This document shows, piece after piece, positions 1-8,073 of a stretch of 64,000 nucleotides of DNA (within the stretch, counting starts at the first letter, position 1; each line of letters begins with the position of its first letter). The notes beneath the pieces are model-generated. The model searched no databases. It worked only from the letters and a program-made list of their open reading frames with translations, and was not told the origin of the DNA. Both the position numbers and the translations under genes were made by a program. The stretch is taken from NCBI GenBank assembly GCA_025458905.1, contig JALORN010000012.1, positions 21,610 through 85,609 on the forward strand, read 5' to 3'. The DNA comes from Steroidobacteraceae bacterium. GTDB lineage: Bacteria > Pseudomonadota > Gammaproteobacteria > Steroidobacterales > Steroidobacteraceae.

Positions 1-1642
1 CGCGCAGCAGCGCCGTCTCGATCTCCTCCTCGACCCGCCGCCCGGCCGTGGCGAGGCGGTTGACCGAGACGCTGCGCACCTGGCTGCCGGCGTTGCGGTG
101 CGTGACGAGGAACGCGTGGTACTCGCCGGGCCGCGCCGCGGCATAGCCGAACAGCAGCGCGACGCGGCCCGCGGCGAGCGCCGCGGCGTCGTTGAGCCGC
201 GCGTCGCAGACCACGAAGTATTCCTGCTGGCCCGCGTCGGCCGGGAACGCGCCCTCCTGCGCGAAGGACTCCAGCAGTGCCTCGACCTGGGCACGGGCGC
301 GCTGCCAGGTGCGCTCGCCGTTGTGCGCGAGCAGCATCCAGCGCGTACCGTCGACGACCGACTGGCCGATGCACAGCGCCAGGCGCCGAGCCGGCAGGTA
401 GCGCCAGTCGGTGGCCACCGTGTTGCCGGTGGCGAGCGTGCGCGCGCTGCCCGGCTCGCGATGCGCGATGCGGATCGACGACAGGGTGTTGATGCCCGCC
501 TGGAGCAGCCGCGCGCGCTGCGCGTCGTCGACCGCGCAGGCCGGGCGGAAGCGCGGCCGCAGCATCACGCCGTCGCGATCCTCAGGGCTCCAGGGCGGCG
601 CCGCCTCGTCGAGGCGCGCCAGCATCCCGGCGACGGCGCCACAGGCGGCGAAGGTCTCGTCGCGGCCGCGCAGCCGGTCGGGCGCCAGGATCCGCGGGAA
701 GTGCATCACGGCATTGTCGGCACGGAACGGCCAGTCGCGCATGCCGGCGAGCGCCTCGGCCGGGCTCGTCCACTGGCGCGGCGGGTCGACGACGAGCAGC
801 GCCTGCCGCTCGCGGCAGAAGCGCGCCGCGACCAGCAGCGTGCTCGCGCCGACGTCCTGATCGCGGCCGAGCGGCGGGATGCACAGCAGGGCGAAGGCCG
901 GCGCGCGCGCCAGGGCGAACAGCCCGGTGCCAGCCTGTGCCGAGCCGATCAGGTCGTAGTCGGTCAGCGCCACGCCGTCGTCGCCGTCGTTGTTGGCCAC
1001 GCGGTAGCCGACCATGCCGCCGGGGGTCGCGGGCGGCGGCCGCTCCGGGCGCGTCGCCGGCGGCGCGCCGACCACGCGCGCGAGCTGCGACTGCGACAGC
1101 ACGTCGACGACGTAGCGACCCGCGTCCGGCCGCACCGAGACGCGGCGATGGCTCTCCTGCTCCTCGACCAGGCCCGAGGCCGGCCCCGGGCCGCCGACCC
1201 GCTGCAGCACCAGGTTGAAGCGGTCGTGCTCGTCCTCGGGAATCGCGTCGTAGTCGACCGAGGCGCGCAGGTGCTCGCGCGACCCGGGCGCGAGGCCGAC
1301 CAGCCGCAGCGCGCCGCCGCCGGCTGCCGGCAGCGTGATCGTCGGCGGACGGCCGCCGTTGGCGACGCGCACCACGATGGCGCGCCGCCCGCCGTTCTCG
1401 AAGAACTGCTCGATCGCGTAGGAGAGCGTCGACGGCTGCCACAGGCCGCCGAACAGGCGCTGGTAGTCGGCGAAGCTCTCGACGATGCGCGGCTCGTTGA
1501 CCGGGCCCTTGAGCGCGCGGCCCACGAAGGCGGTGACGCCGGTCGGCGCCCGCTCGATGGCGCCCTGCGAGCCCGCGGGTGCGAGGGACGCCGCGTCGGG
1601 GAGCGTCGCGGGATAGAGGTCGGACGGGAGCGCTTCTACCAC
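1..1642 (-). CDS. Contractile phage-type tail sheath protein, partial (3' end outside window)
   Basis: The minus strand is open for at least 547 codons from a GTG (revcomp of cac 1640-1642) to the window edge. Tail sheath proteins form the contractile tube around phage tails, pyocins and extracellular contractile injection systems. The N-terminus has the sheath-like pattern TGVTAFVGRALKGPVNEP (about residues 23-40), then a block like FADYQRLFGGLW. The last 250 residues follow the sheath C-terminal domain: a GINTL element, DWRYLPARRL (NVRR-like), GTRWMLLAHN, an aromatic TW, and a EYFVVCDARLND segment. The start is a GTG without a clear Shine-Dalgarno sequence; another GTG lies at 1678. No other structural phage gene is in the window, so prophage versus injection system cannot be decided. 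Family call is confident, start codon is not. Confidence 0.85.
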   Translation of the reverse strand, partial: MVEALPSDLYPATLPDAASLAPAGSQGAIERAPTGVTAFVGRALKGPVNEPRIVESFADYQRLFGGLWQPSTLSYAIEQFFENGGRRAIVVRVANGGRPPTITLPAAGGGALRLVGLAPGSREHLRASVDYDAIPEDEHDRFNLVLQRVGGPGPASGLVEEQESHRRVSVRPDAGRYVVDVLSQSQLARVVGAPPATRPERPPPATPGGMVGYRVANNDGDDGVALTDYDLIGSAQAGTGLFALARAPAFALLCIPPLGRDQDVGASTLLVAARFCRERQALLVVDPPRQWTSPAEALAGMRDWPFRADNAVMHFPRILAPDRLRGRDETFAACGAVAGMLARLDEAAPPWSPEDRDGVMLRPRFRPACAVDDAQRARLLQAGINTLSSIRIAHREPGSARTLATGNTVATDWRYLPARRLALCIGQSVVDGTRWMLLAHNGERTWQRARAQVEALLESFAQEGAFPADAGQQEYFVVCDARLNDAAALAAGRVALLFGYAAARPGEYHAFLVTHRNAGSQVRSVSVNRLATAGRRVEEEIETALLR

Positions 1643-1668
1643 GATGGGCCCGGGCTGAGGTGGCGCGG

Positions 1669-1677
1669 AATCTAGCA
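1669..1677 (-). promoter_or_regulatory. Possible extended -10 promoter of the tail sheath gene
   Basis: On the minus strand the sequence reads TGCTAGATT, an extended -10 (TGN plus TAGATT) whose expected start site is about 20 nt before the GTG at 1642. No good -35 element is visible. Confidence 0.3.
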
Positions 1678-1764
1678 CGCTTCCCGCACAGCGGCATGTC
1701 GCGCCCCGCCACGGTTGCTGCGGTGCCGCCGCCGCGCCCCTCGTGGCCACTGGCGGCCGCGCGG

Positions 1765-2469
1765 CTACTCGCGGCGGAACAGCGGCACGTCGGCCGACTT
1801 GAACAGCGGGATCAGCACCATCCCGGCGACGAAGCCGCCGACGTGGGCGCCGAAGGCGACGCCGCCGGCCTCGCCCTCGGGCGGACGCGAGCCGGCCCCC
1901 ATCAGCAGCTGCAGCGCGAACCAGCCGGCGAGCACCCAGACGGCGCGGAACCAGCCGATGGTGATGAAGATGAACGGCGGTGGCAGCGCGAGCAGCACGC
2001 GCGCGCGCGGGTACAGCAGCATGTAGGCGCCGAGCACGCCGGAGATCGCGCCGCTCGCGCCGACCATGGGCACGTTCGAGCCCGGGTCGGGCAGCACCTG
2101 GGCGAACACCGCGGCGACGCCGCAGAGCAGGTAGAAGGCCAGGAAGCGCCCGTGGCCCATCGCATCCTCGACGTTGTTGCCGAAGACCCAGAGGAACAGC
2201 ATGTTGCCGAGCAGGTGGCCGAGCCCGCCGTGCAGGAACATCGAGGTCACCACCGTCGCCCACGGCGGCACCCAGTCGAGCTCGGGCGGCAGCGAGAACT
2301 CGCCGAGCAGCACGGAGGGGATCACGCCGAGCGCGAACACGCTGCGCTCGAAGCCGTTGCCCCCGGAGGAAAACTGCCACAGGAAGGCGAGCACGCAGGC
2401 CGCGATCAGCGTGCCGGTGACGTAGGGGCGGATCCGCGTCGGGTTGTCGTCCTGGACCGGCATCACCAT
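1765..2469 (-). CDS. Rhomboid family intramembrane serine protease
   Basis: This 234-aa protein is a polytopic membrane protein of the rhomboid family, which cleaves transmembrane substrates inside the bilayer. The catalytic serine is in GASGAISG (Ser139) and the catalytic histidine in FGAHVGG (about His209). The family's conserved H-x4-H-x3-N block in TM2 is present as His80, His85 and Asn89. About six hydrophobic segments are seen, and the C-terminus is short. Start: ATG at 2469 with GGGAGA 7-8 nt upstream; an in-frame ATG two codons later is possible. It sits between the M1 peptidase and the sheath gene, all on the minus strand. The substrate is unknown; the length and active-site signature make the family call firm. 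Confidence 0.93.
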   Translation of the reverse strand: MVMPVQDDNPTRIRPYVTGTLIAACVLAFLWQFSSGGNGFERSVFALGVIPSVLLGEFSLPPELDWVPPWATVVTSMFLHGGLGHLLGNMLFLWVFGNNVEDAMGHGRFLAFYLLCGVAAVFAQVLPDPGSNVPMVGASGAISGVLGAYMLLYPRARVLLALPPPFIFITIGWFRAVWVLAGWFALQLLMGAGSRPPEGEAGGVAFGAHVGGFVAGMVLIPLFKSADVPLFRRE

Positions 2470-2530
2470 GCCGCGTCTCCCGGGCGGATCGCGAGCACGC
2501 AGGCGACGGGCGTCGCGGCGCCGCGCACCG

Positions 2531-4525
2531 TCACGGCGCAGCCTTGCCCTGGACGATCGGGTCCAGCGTGGCGACGGCGATCGGGTGGTAGCCGGGCCGC
2601 GCCTTGGCGTAGACCGCCTGCGCGAACGCGCGCCCGTCCGGCGACTTCATCAGCTCCTCGTAGAGCGGGCGGATCAGCTTGCGACGCCCGATCGTCGTCA
2701 GGTACTCCTCGAGCCGCGGTCGTGCCGGCTCGTAGCCGGCGCGGATCGCGAGCCGCAGCCAGCTGAACGCGATCTCGGCGTTGCGCACCCCGTTCAGCGC
2801 GAACTGCGCATCGAGCTCGGCGAGGCGCGCACCGGGCAGGCCAGCCGGCATGCCATCGAGGAAGTGCAGCCACTCCTGCACGCTCCAGCCGCTCGCCGGC
2901 AGCTGCGCGAGGCCGGAGCGGCCCGCGAGCCAGTCGGCGCGCTGCGCGTCGACGCGGGCGAACACGTCGGAGGTCTTCAGCACCGCGAATGCGGGCAAGC
3001 CCGGGCGGTACAGCCACTCGTCGACCTGCGCCGGGTCGAGCGCACCGGGTCGCGAGGCCTCGGCGCGCGCCAGCAGGAACTCGCGGAACTGCTCGGTCGT
3101 CGCCGACTGGAAGGCATGCGCCTCGAACCACTCGCGCAGCAGCCGATCGAGCGCGGCGGCGCCGAGGCGCGACTCGACCCAGTCGAGGAACATCCGGCCC
3201 TTCTCGTAGGCGACGGCGGTCACGCCCTCCTCGGGGCTGCGGCCGCGCAGGTCGATCGCCAGCAGCTGGTCGCGCGGCGCGAGCTCGCCGAGCTCGCGGC
3301 GCAGCGACTGCAGGCCGAGGTCCTGCTCCATCGACTCGCGCCGCGCGCCGTAGAGCGCACCGACGATGCGCCGCTCGAGGAAGGTCGTGAAGCCCTCGTT
3401 CAGCCAGAAGTCGCGCCAGCGGGCATTGGTCACGAGGTTGCCGGACCAGGAATGCGCGAGCTCGTGGGCGATCGTCGACACGAGGCTGCGGTCGCCGGCG
3501 AGCAGGGTCGGCGTGACGAACGACAGCCGCGGGTTCTCCATGCCACCGTAGGGAAAGGAGGGAGGCAGGATCAGCAGGTCGTAGCGGCCCCAGCGATATG
3601 GGCCGTAGAGCCGCTCGCAGGCCTCGATCATCCGCTCGGTGTCGGCGAACTCGCGCGCCGCAGCCTCCACCACCTCGGGCTCGGCGAACACCGCGGTGCG
3701 CGGACCGATGGCCCGGTAGTCGATGCGGCCGACCGCGATCGCCATCAGGTACGAGGGGATCGGCTGTGGCATCTCGAAGCGGTACCAGCCGTCGGCGGGC
3801 GTCGCGAGCGCATTGCTCGCGCCCATGACGGCACGCAGCCCCGGCGGCACGTGCACGCGCGCCGTGAAGGTGGCGCGCACCGCCGGCGAATCCTGCAGCG
3901 GGATCCAGGTGCGCGCGTAGATCGACTGCGACTGCGAGAACAGGAAGGGCGCGACGCGACCGGCGGTCTGCGCCGGCGTGAGCCATTGCAGCCCGCCGGC
4001 CCCGGGGGACGTCTGGTAGGAAATGCGCACCACGAAACGGCCGCCGGCGGGGCCCGGCGGCACGGCGAGCTGCAGCGGTTCGCCGAGCCCGGGCACCGGC
4101 GCACCCTTCGAGTACGCGACCGCGCGCACCGCGCGACCGGACTCGACCCACCACGCCTCGCGCACGACGAGGTCGTGGCTGTCGAGCACCAGGGCCGTCG
4201 CCGCCGCGTCGAGCCGCTCGACCTCGAGGTCGACCGTCCCGGAGAGGCGCTGGCGCACGAAGTCCACGTCCAGCGCGAGGTCGAGGTGGCGGACGCGGAA
4301 CGCGTCGAGGTTCGCCAGCGAATGCGGGTCCGCACGGGCCGCGACCACGGACGGCACTGCGCCCGTGGGGTCGCCGCCGGGCCCGGCGGCATGGACCCGC
4401 GGCGGCACGGACGCCGCCGCGCCGGTCGCGAGGCCGGCGGCGATCAGCAACGGCAGGCGCCGCAGGCGCCCGCGGCGCTCACGGCCGCCCGCCACGGGCA
4501 ACTCGCCCGGGACGAGGGAAGGCAT
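2531..4525 (-). CDS. M1 family metallopeptidase (leukotriene A4 hydrolase/aminopeptidase type)
   Basis: A 664-aa zinc aminopeptidase predicted to be exported. Numbered from the ATG at 4525, it has a basic n-region and a hydrophobic stretch (LLIAAGLATGAAAS, about residues 26-39), then the M1 N-terminal beta domain. The substrate-binding GGMEN lies at about 327-331, the zinc motif HELAHSW at 354-360, and NEG supplies the third zinc ligand (about Glu377). The C-terminal helical domain resembles LTA4H-type aminopeptidases in length. Upstream in-frame ATG 4570 would add 15 residues; I prefer 4525 because the signal peptide then starts closer to the N-terminus. A TANNNT-like element lies just before 4525. 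It follows the L,D-transpeptidase after 72 nt. Likely role is N-terminal trimming of periplasmic peptides (inference). Confidence 0.93.
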   Translation of the reverse strand: MPSLVPGELPVAGGRERRGRLRRLPLLIAAGLATGAAASVPPRVHAAGPGGDPTGAVPSVVAARADPHSLANLDAFRVRHLDLALDVDFVRQRLSGTVDLEVERLDAAATALVLDSHDLVVREAWWVESGRAVRAVAYSKGAPVPGLGEPLQLAVPPGPAGGRFVVRISYQTSPGAGGLQWLTPAQTAGRVAPFLFSQSQSIYARTWIPLQDSPAVRATFTARVHVPPGLRAVMGASNALATPADGWYRFEMPQPIPSYLMAIAVGRIDYRAIGPRTAVFAEPEVVEAAAREFADTERMIEACERLYGPYRWGRYDLLILPPSFPYGGMENPRLSFVTPTLLAGDRSLVSTIAHELAHSWSGNLVTNARWRDFWLNEGFTTFLERRIVGALYGARRESMEQDLGLQSLRRELGELAPRDQLLAIDLRGRSPEEGVTAVAYEKGRMFLDWVESRLGAAALDRLLREWFEAHAFQSATTEQFREFLLARAEASRPGALDPAQVDEWLYRPGLPAFAVLKTSDVFARVDAQRADWLAGRSGLAQLPASGWSVQEWLHFLDGMPAGLPGARLAELDAQFALNGVRNAEIAFSWLRLAIRAGYEPARPRLEEYLTTIGRRKLIRPLYEELMKSPDGRAFAQAVYAKARPGYHPIAVATLDPIVQGKAAP

Positions 4526-4597
4526 GCGGACAGTATGGAAGAAACCGGGCGCCCGCGCCGCCCGGCGCATGGCCGGCGCGGACCGACGCCGGGCTGC

Positions 4598-5806
4598 TCA
4601 GGTACGCGGCGGCGCACCCCGCGCCGGCGCGCCGCTGGCCGGCGCATCCGGATCGCTGTCGGAGACCAGCTGCTGGAAGGACTGCTCGTCCATCGGCAGG
4701 TTCGACTTGCCGTCCCAGGTGGCGCCGGCGGGCACGCGGTTCTGGACGCGCGGCGCCGCGGCGAGCACCTGCTCGACGCTCGCATCGGCGGCCGAGACCG
4801 AGACCGGGATGCCGCGCGGGTCGTGCGCGAGGCGGGAGACCGCGTCCCAGTTGATCGACTCGGCACGCGACTTCAGCTGCGCCTGGATGCGCTGGGCGAG
4901 CGACTTCGAGATCAGCTTCTTCTGTGCCTTCTGCCAGTCGCGCGGGTCGTCCTCGAGCACGTCGAAGGCCTGCAGGTAGAGCTGCTCGTCGTGCCAGCCG
5001 AACACGTACGGCTGGTTGACCACGGTGACCTTCTCGCCGACCTGCACCATCTCGAAGATCGACTCCACGTCCTCGGGGAAGAGGCGGATGCAACCGTGGC
5101 TCGAGCGCAGGCCGACGCCGGCAGGCTTGTTGGTGCCGTGGATCAGGTAGGTCGACCAGCCGAGGTACATCGCGCGGGTGCCGAGCGGGTTGTCGGGGCC
5201 CGGCGGCACGACGGCCGGCAAAATCTCGCCGTTCTTCTTGTGCTCGGCGCGCACGCCCGGGCCGGGGCGCCAGGTCGGGTCCTTGGCCTTGCGCACGACC
5301 TTGGTCGTGCCCTCGGGCGTCTTCCAGCCGACCTTGCCGATGCCGATCGGGTGGGTGTAGACGACCTGCTTCTCGCCCGGCTTGCGCTTCGGGAAATAGA
5401 ACAGGCGCATCGCGGCGGAGTTGATGACGATCCCCTCGCGCGGCGCATTCGGCAGGATGAACTGCGACGGCACGACGATCTCGCGGCCCTCGCCCGGCAG
5501 CCAAGGGTCGACGCCCGGGTTGGCGCGAACGATCTCCTCGTAGCCGACGTTGAACCGGCGCGCGATGTCGGTCAGCGTGTCCTCGTGGCTCGCCTTGACC
5601 ACCTGGATCACGCCGACGACGTCGTCGCGCTCCGGGTCGATCTCGTAGCGATGGGTCGCGACCGGCTCGGGGACCGGCGGCGGCGGCGGCGGCTCGACCG
5701 GCGCGACGGGCTTCGTGGGCGCACTCACCAGCGAGCAGGCCGACAGCAGGAGCACCGGCAGGACCAGCGAGACCGCGCGCAGCGGCGCAGCGATACGAGC
5801 GTTCAT
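4598..5806 (-). CDS. LysM-containing L,D-transpeptidase lipoprotein (YkuD/ErfK family)
   Basis: A 402-aa lipoprotein: hydrophobic signal ending in the lipobox LSAC (Cys24), a proline-rich linker (38-50), a LysM domain (about 66-113) that binds peptidoglycan, and a YkuD catalytic domain (about 124-265). The catalytic signature is complete: HGTNKPAGVG then SSHGCIRL, with His223, His237 and nucleophile Cys239. Such enzymes make 3-3 crosslinks or attach Braun-type lipoproteins to meso-diaminopimelate. A C-terminal tail of about 140 residues goes beyond the E. coli ErfK/YbiS architecture and ends in a low-complexity Ala/Pro stretch. No Shine-Dalgarno sequence precedes the ATG; a CATAAT hexamer 7 nt upstream suggests a leaderless mRNA. 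Confidence 0.95.
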   Translation of the reverse strand: MNARIAAPLRAVSLVLPVLLLSACSLVSAPTKPVAPVEPPPPPPVPEPVATHRYEIDPERDDVVGVIQVVKASHEDTLTDIARRFNVGYEEIVRANPGVDPWLPGEGREIVVPSQFILPNAPREGIVINSAAMRLFYFPKRKPGEKQVVYTHPIGIGKVGWKTPEGTTKVVRKAKDPTWRPGPGVRAEHKKNGEILPAVVPPGPDNPLGTRAMYLGWSTYLIHGTNKPAGVGLRSSHGCIRLFPEDVESIFEMVQVGEKVTVVNQPYVFGWHDEQLYLQAFDVLEDDPRDWQKAQKKLISKSLAQRIQAQLKSRAESINWDAVSRLAHDPRGIPVSVSAADASVEQVLAAAPRVQNRVPAGATWDGKSNLPMDEQSFQQLVSDSDPDAPASGAPARGAPPRT

Positions 5807-5813
5807 GCCGCGG

Positions 5814-5819
5814 ATTATG
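5814..5819 (-). promoter_or_regulatory. -10 element (CATAAT) of the L,D-transpeptidase gene, leaderless type
   Basis: CATAAT on the minus strand ends 7 nt before the ATG at 5806, placing the predicted transcription start at or next to the A of the start codon. No -35 consensus is seen. Confidence 0.4.
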
Positions 5820-5882
5820 GCACCGCCCCACCGGGGCGTGGTCGTACCCGAGCGTCGCCGAATGGCTACAGGCGCGCCGACC

Positions 5883-6380
5883 TCAGAGCAGCACGGGCTG
5901 GTTCGGCTGCTCGTCGCGGTCGCCCCGCTGCGCAGGGAAATGCTTCGCGAGCAGGCGACCGATGGCCTGCACCGCGGCCACCGAACCCTCGGTGAACCGC
6001 CCGACGCGGTAATGGTCCTCGACCTCGCGACAGACCGCGTCCCACTCGGCCTGGCCGACGCGTCCGGCGATCGCCCGGTCGGCGACGATCTCGACGTCGC
6101 GGTCTGCCAGCAGCACGTAGATCAGCACGCCGTTGTTGCCCTCGGTGTCCCAGACGCCGAGCTGCCCGAAGACCTGGAGCGCCCGCTGGCGCGGCGCCAG
6201 GCCGCTCCACAATTCCGGCAGGTCGAACGCGGTCTCGACCGCGAAGCGGATCTCGCCGGCGTGGCGCGACTCGACGTCGCGGACCGCGGCCTCGATCGCC
6301 GCCAGCGTCGGCCCGGGAAAGCGCCGCCGGGTACCCCAGCGGGTCGCGAACAGGTGACGCAGCGCGCGCATGAGGTCCAC
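5883..6380 (-). CDS. TPM domain protein, soluble (YgcG-like paralogue)
   Basis: A 165-aa protein made almost entirely of one TPM (DUF477) domain: HAGEIRFAVETA, then GVWDTEGNNGVLIYVLLADR, then VEIVADRAIAGRV, the usual TPM beta-alpha core. No signal peptide or membrane segment is evident, unlike its neighbour at 6393-7322. I chose the GTG at 6380 because the AGGAGAGG that overlaps the upstream stop codon is 6 nt away; GTG 6386 would be too close. It is the third gene of a LemA/TPM/TPM operon, 12 nt after the preceding gene. The molecular function of TPM domains is unsettled; the family is associated with envelope or photosystem repair. Confidence 0.88.
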   Translation of the reverse strand: MDLMRALRHLFATRWGTRRRFPGPTLAAIEAAVRDVESRHAGEIRFAVETAFDLPELWSGLAPRQRALQVFGQLGVWDTEGNNGVLIYVLLADRDVEIVADRAIAGRVGQAEWDAVCREVEDHYRVGRFTEGSVAAVQAIGRLLAKHFPAQRGDRDEQPNQPVLL

Positions 6381-6392
6381 GACCACCCTCTC

Positions 6393-7322
6393 CTACCAGC
6401 GACCCGACGCGCCGCCGCCGCCGAAGCTGCCGCCGCCGCCGCCGAAACCACCACCGCCGAAGCCGCCGCCGCCGAAGCCACCCCCGCCGAAGCCGCCACC
6501 GAACCCGCCCCCGCCCCATCCGCCGTGATGCGGCCGGCTCGACCAGCGTCCGCCCCCGCCGAAGCCCATCAACAGCGAGACGACGAACGCGAACAGGCCG
6601 GCGCCGACCGCGACCGGCAGCAGTTGGCTGATCGCCCAGCCGGCGAAGCCGGCCACGCCGCCGGTGGCGATCGAGCCGAGGGCGCGACCGAAGATCGCGC
6701 GCAGGATCACCGAGGCGAAGAAGATGATCGCGAACAGCACCGGCACGAGGTCGCCGATCGCCGCGCCGCCGCCCCAGCCCCGGTCCGGCTCGGGCAGCGG
6801 CTCGCCGTCGATCACGCGGATCATCTGGTCGACGCCGGCCGCGATGCCGCCGGCGAAGTCGCCGGCCCGGAACAGCGGCAGGATGGTCTCGTCGATGATC
6901 CGCCGGCTGACCAGGTCGGTGAGCGCCCCTTCCAGCCCGCGGCCGACCTCGATCCGCAGCTCGCGGTCATCCTTGGCGATCAGCAGCAGCGCGCCGTCGT
7001 CCGGCTTCTCGCGGCCGAGTTTCCAGGCGTCGACGACGCGGATCGAGTACTGCTCGATGGCCTCGGGCCGCACCGTCGGGACGATCAGCACCGCGACCTG
7101 GGCGCCCTTGCGCGACTCGAACTCGGCGAGTCGCGACTCGAGCTGCGCCTGCTGGGCGGCGGTCAGCGTGCCGGTGAGGTCGGTGACCCGCGCCTCGAGC
7201 GGCGGCACCGGCTGCAGGGACTGCGCCTGCGCCTCATGGGCCGCACCGAGCGCCGCCGCGAGCGCGAGCAGGGACGCGAGCAGCACGAGTCGCGGCGACG
7301 GCAGGGCGAACGGGCGCGTCAC
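6393..7322 (-). CDS. TPM domain membrane protein with glycine-rich tail (YgcG family)
   Basis: A 309-aa exported membrane protein: signal peptide (LVLLASLLALAAALGAAHEA, ending near residue 34), TPM domain (about 45-170), hydrophobic segments (about 195-260), and a Gly-rich tail (about 263-309) of GGGF-type repeats ending SGRW. This is the standard YgcG architecture. Start is a GTG at 7322 without a good Shine-Dalgarno sequence. It lies 19 nt after lemA and its stop overlaps the Shine-Dalgarno of the next TPM gene, so the three form one transcript. The pairing of LemA with YgcG is widely conserved, but no biochemical role is settled. Confidence 0.92.
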   Translation of the reverse strand: MTRPFALPSPRLVLLASLLALAAALGAAHEAQAQSLQPVPPLEARVTDLTGTLTAAQQAQLESRLAEFESRKGAQVAVLIVPTVRPEAIEQYSIRVVDAWKLGREKPDDGALLLIAKDDRELRIEVGRGLEGALTDLVSRRIIDETILPLFRAGDFAGGIAAGVDQMIRVIDGEPLPEPDRGWGGGAAIGDLVPVLFAIIFFASVILRAIFGRALGSIATGGVAGFAGWAISQLLPVAVGAGLFAFVVSLLMGFGGGGRWSSRPHHGGWGGGGFGGGFGGGGFGGGGFGGGGFGGGGGSFGGGGASGRW

Positions 7323-7341
7323 GACCGGCGCGCGCCGCGGC

Positions 7342-7998
7342 TCAGGTGGCGGGCGCGGGCGCCGCGGCCCCCGCGGGCGCAGCCGGCGCGGACGCGCCGC
7401 CGGGCGCCGCGGTGCCGAAGTCGACCGCGGGCGGGCGGGCGATCGCCGCTTCGTTCTCCACCGTGAAGTTCGGCTTCACCGCGAACTTGAACAGCATCGC
7501 CGTGAGGTTGGTCGGGAACTGGCGCACCGTGCCGTTGAACTTCTGCACCGCCTCGATGTAGCGGTTGCGCGCCACCGCGATCCGGTTCTCCGTGCCCTCG
7601 AGCTGGGCCTGCAGGTCGCGGAAGTTCTGGTCGGACTTCAGCTGCGGATAGTTCTCGCTGACGGCGATCAGGCTCTTGAGCGCCGCCGTCAGCTCACCCT
7701 GCGCCGCCTGGAAGCGACGCACCGCCTCGGGGTCGGCCAGCACCTCGGGGGTCACCTGGATCGAGGTGGCGCGGGCGCGCGCCTCGGTGACGCCGACCAG
7801 CACGCGCTCTTCCTGCGCGGCATAGCCCTTGACCGTGTTGACGAGGTTCGGGATCAGGTCGGCGCGACGCTGGTACTGGTTGACCACCTCGGACCACGCG
7901 GCCTTGACGGCCTCGTCCTCGGTCTGGAGCGTGTTGTAGCCGCAGCCGCCGAGCGCGAGGCTGGCCGCGACGAGCAGGGCAGTGGCGATGAAGCGCAT
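7342..7998 (-). CDS. lemA: LemA family lipoprotein
   Basis: A 218-aa LemA protein: N-terminal signal with lipobox LGGC (Cys19), then a long alpha-helical domain with the family pattern NQYQRRADLIPNLVNTVKGY, EERVLVGVTEARA and a late YPQLKSDQNFRDLQAQLEGT. The Ala/Pro-rich C-terminus (about 200-218) is low complexity. Start chosen at ATG 7998, with GGAGG 6 nt upstream; an in-frame upstream start at 8022 lacks this signal and would disrupt the signal peptide. First gene of the LemA-TPM-TPM operon. Function is unknown, but the partnership with YgcG-type proteins is conserved. Confidence 0.95.
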   Translation of the reverse strand: MRFIATALLVAASLALGGCGYNTLQTEDEAVKAAWSEVVNQYQRRADLIPNLVNTVKGYAAQEERVLVGVTEARARATSIQVTPEVLADPEAVRRFQAAQGELTAALKSLIAVSENYPQLKSDQNFRDLQAQLEGTENRIAVARNRYIEAVQKFNGTVRQFPTNLTAMLFKFAVKPNFTVENEAAIARPPAVDFGTAAPGGASAPAAPAGAAAPAPAT

Positions 7999-8073
7999 GT
8001 CGACCTCCGGTGGACGGCCCACCGGCGACGGCCGGCGGCGGGGTTGCCGCGCGCGGCGACTCGCCGCACGCGA

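Noticed and set aside
98..1675. Long plus-strand open frame (525 codons) opposite the tail sheath gene
   Set aside because: Its translation is Arg/Ala-rich without domain signatures, while the minus strand gives a full sheath protein. It is a GC-driven shadow.
582..1712. Minus-strand open frame of 376 codons in another frame
   Set aside because: Arg/Pro-rich low complexity, overlaps the sheath gene in a different frame.
2444..5995. Plus-strand open frame of 1183 codons
   Set aside because: Antisense to M1 and L,D-transpeptidase genes, Arg/Asp-rich, without domains; typical of high-GC third-position bias.
6400..6540. Short-period GC repeats in the glycine-rich tail of the YgcG-type gene
   Set aside because: They code for ordinary GGGF repeats of this family and are not a mobile or CRISPR element.
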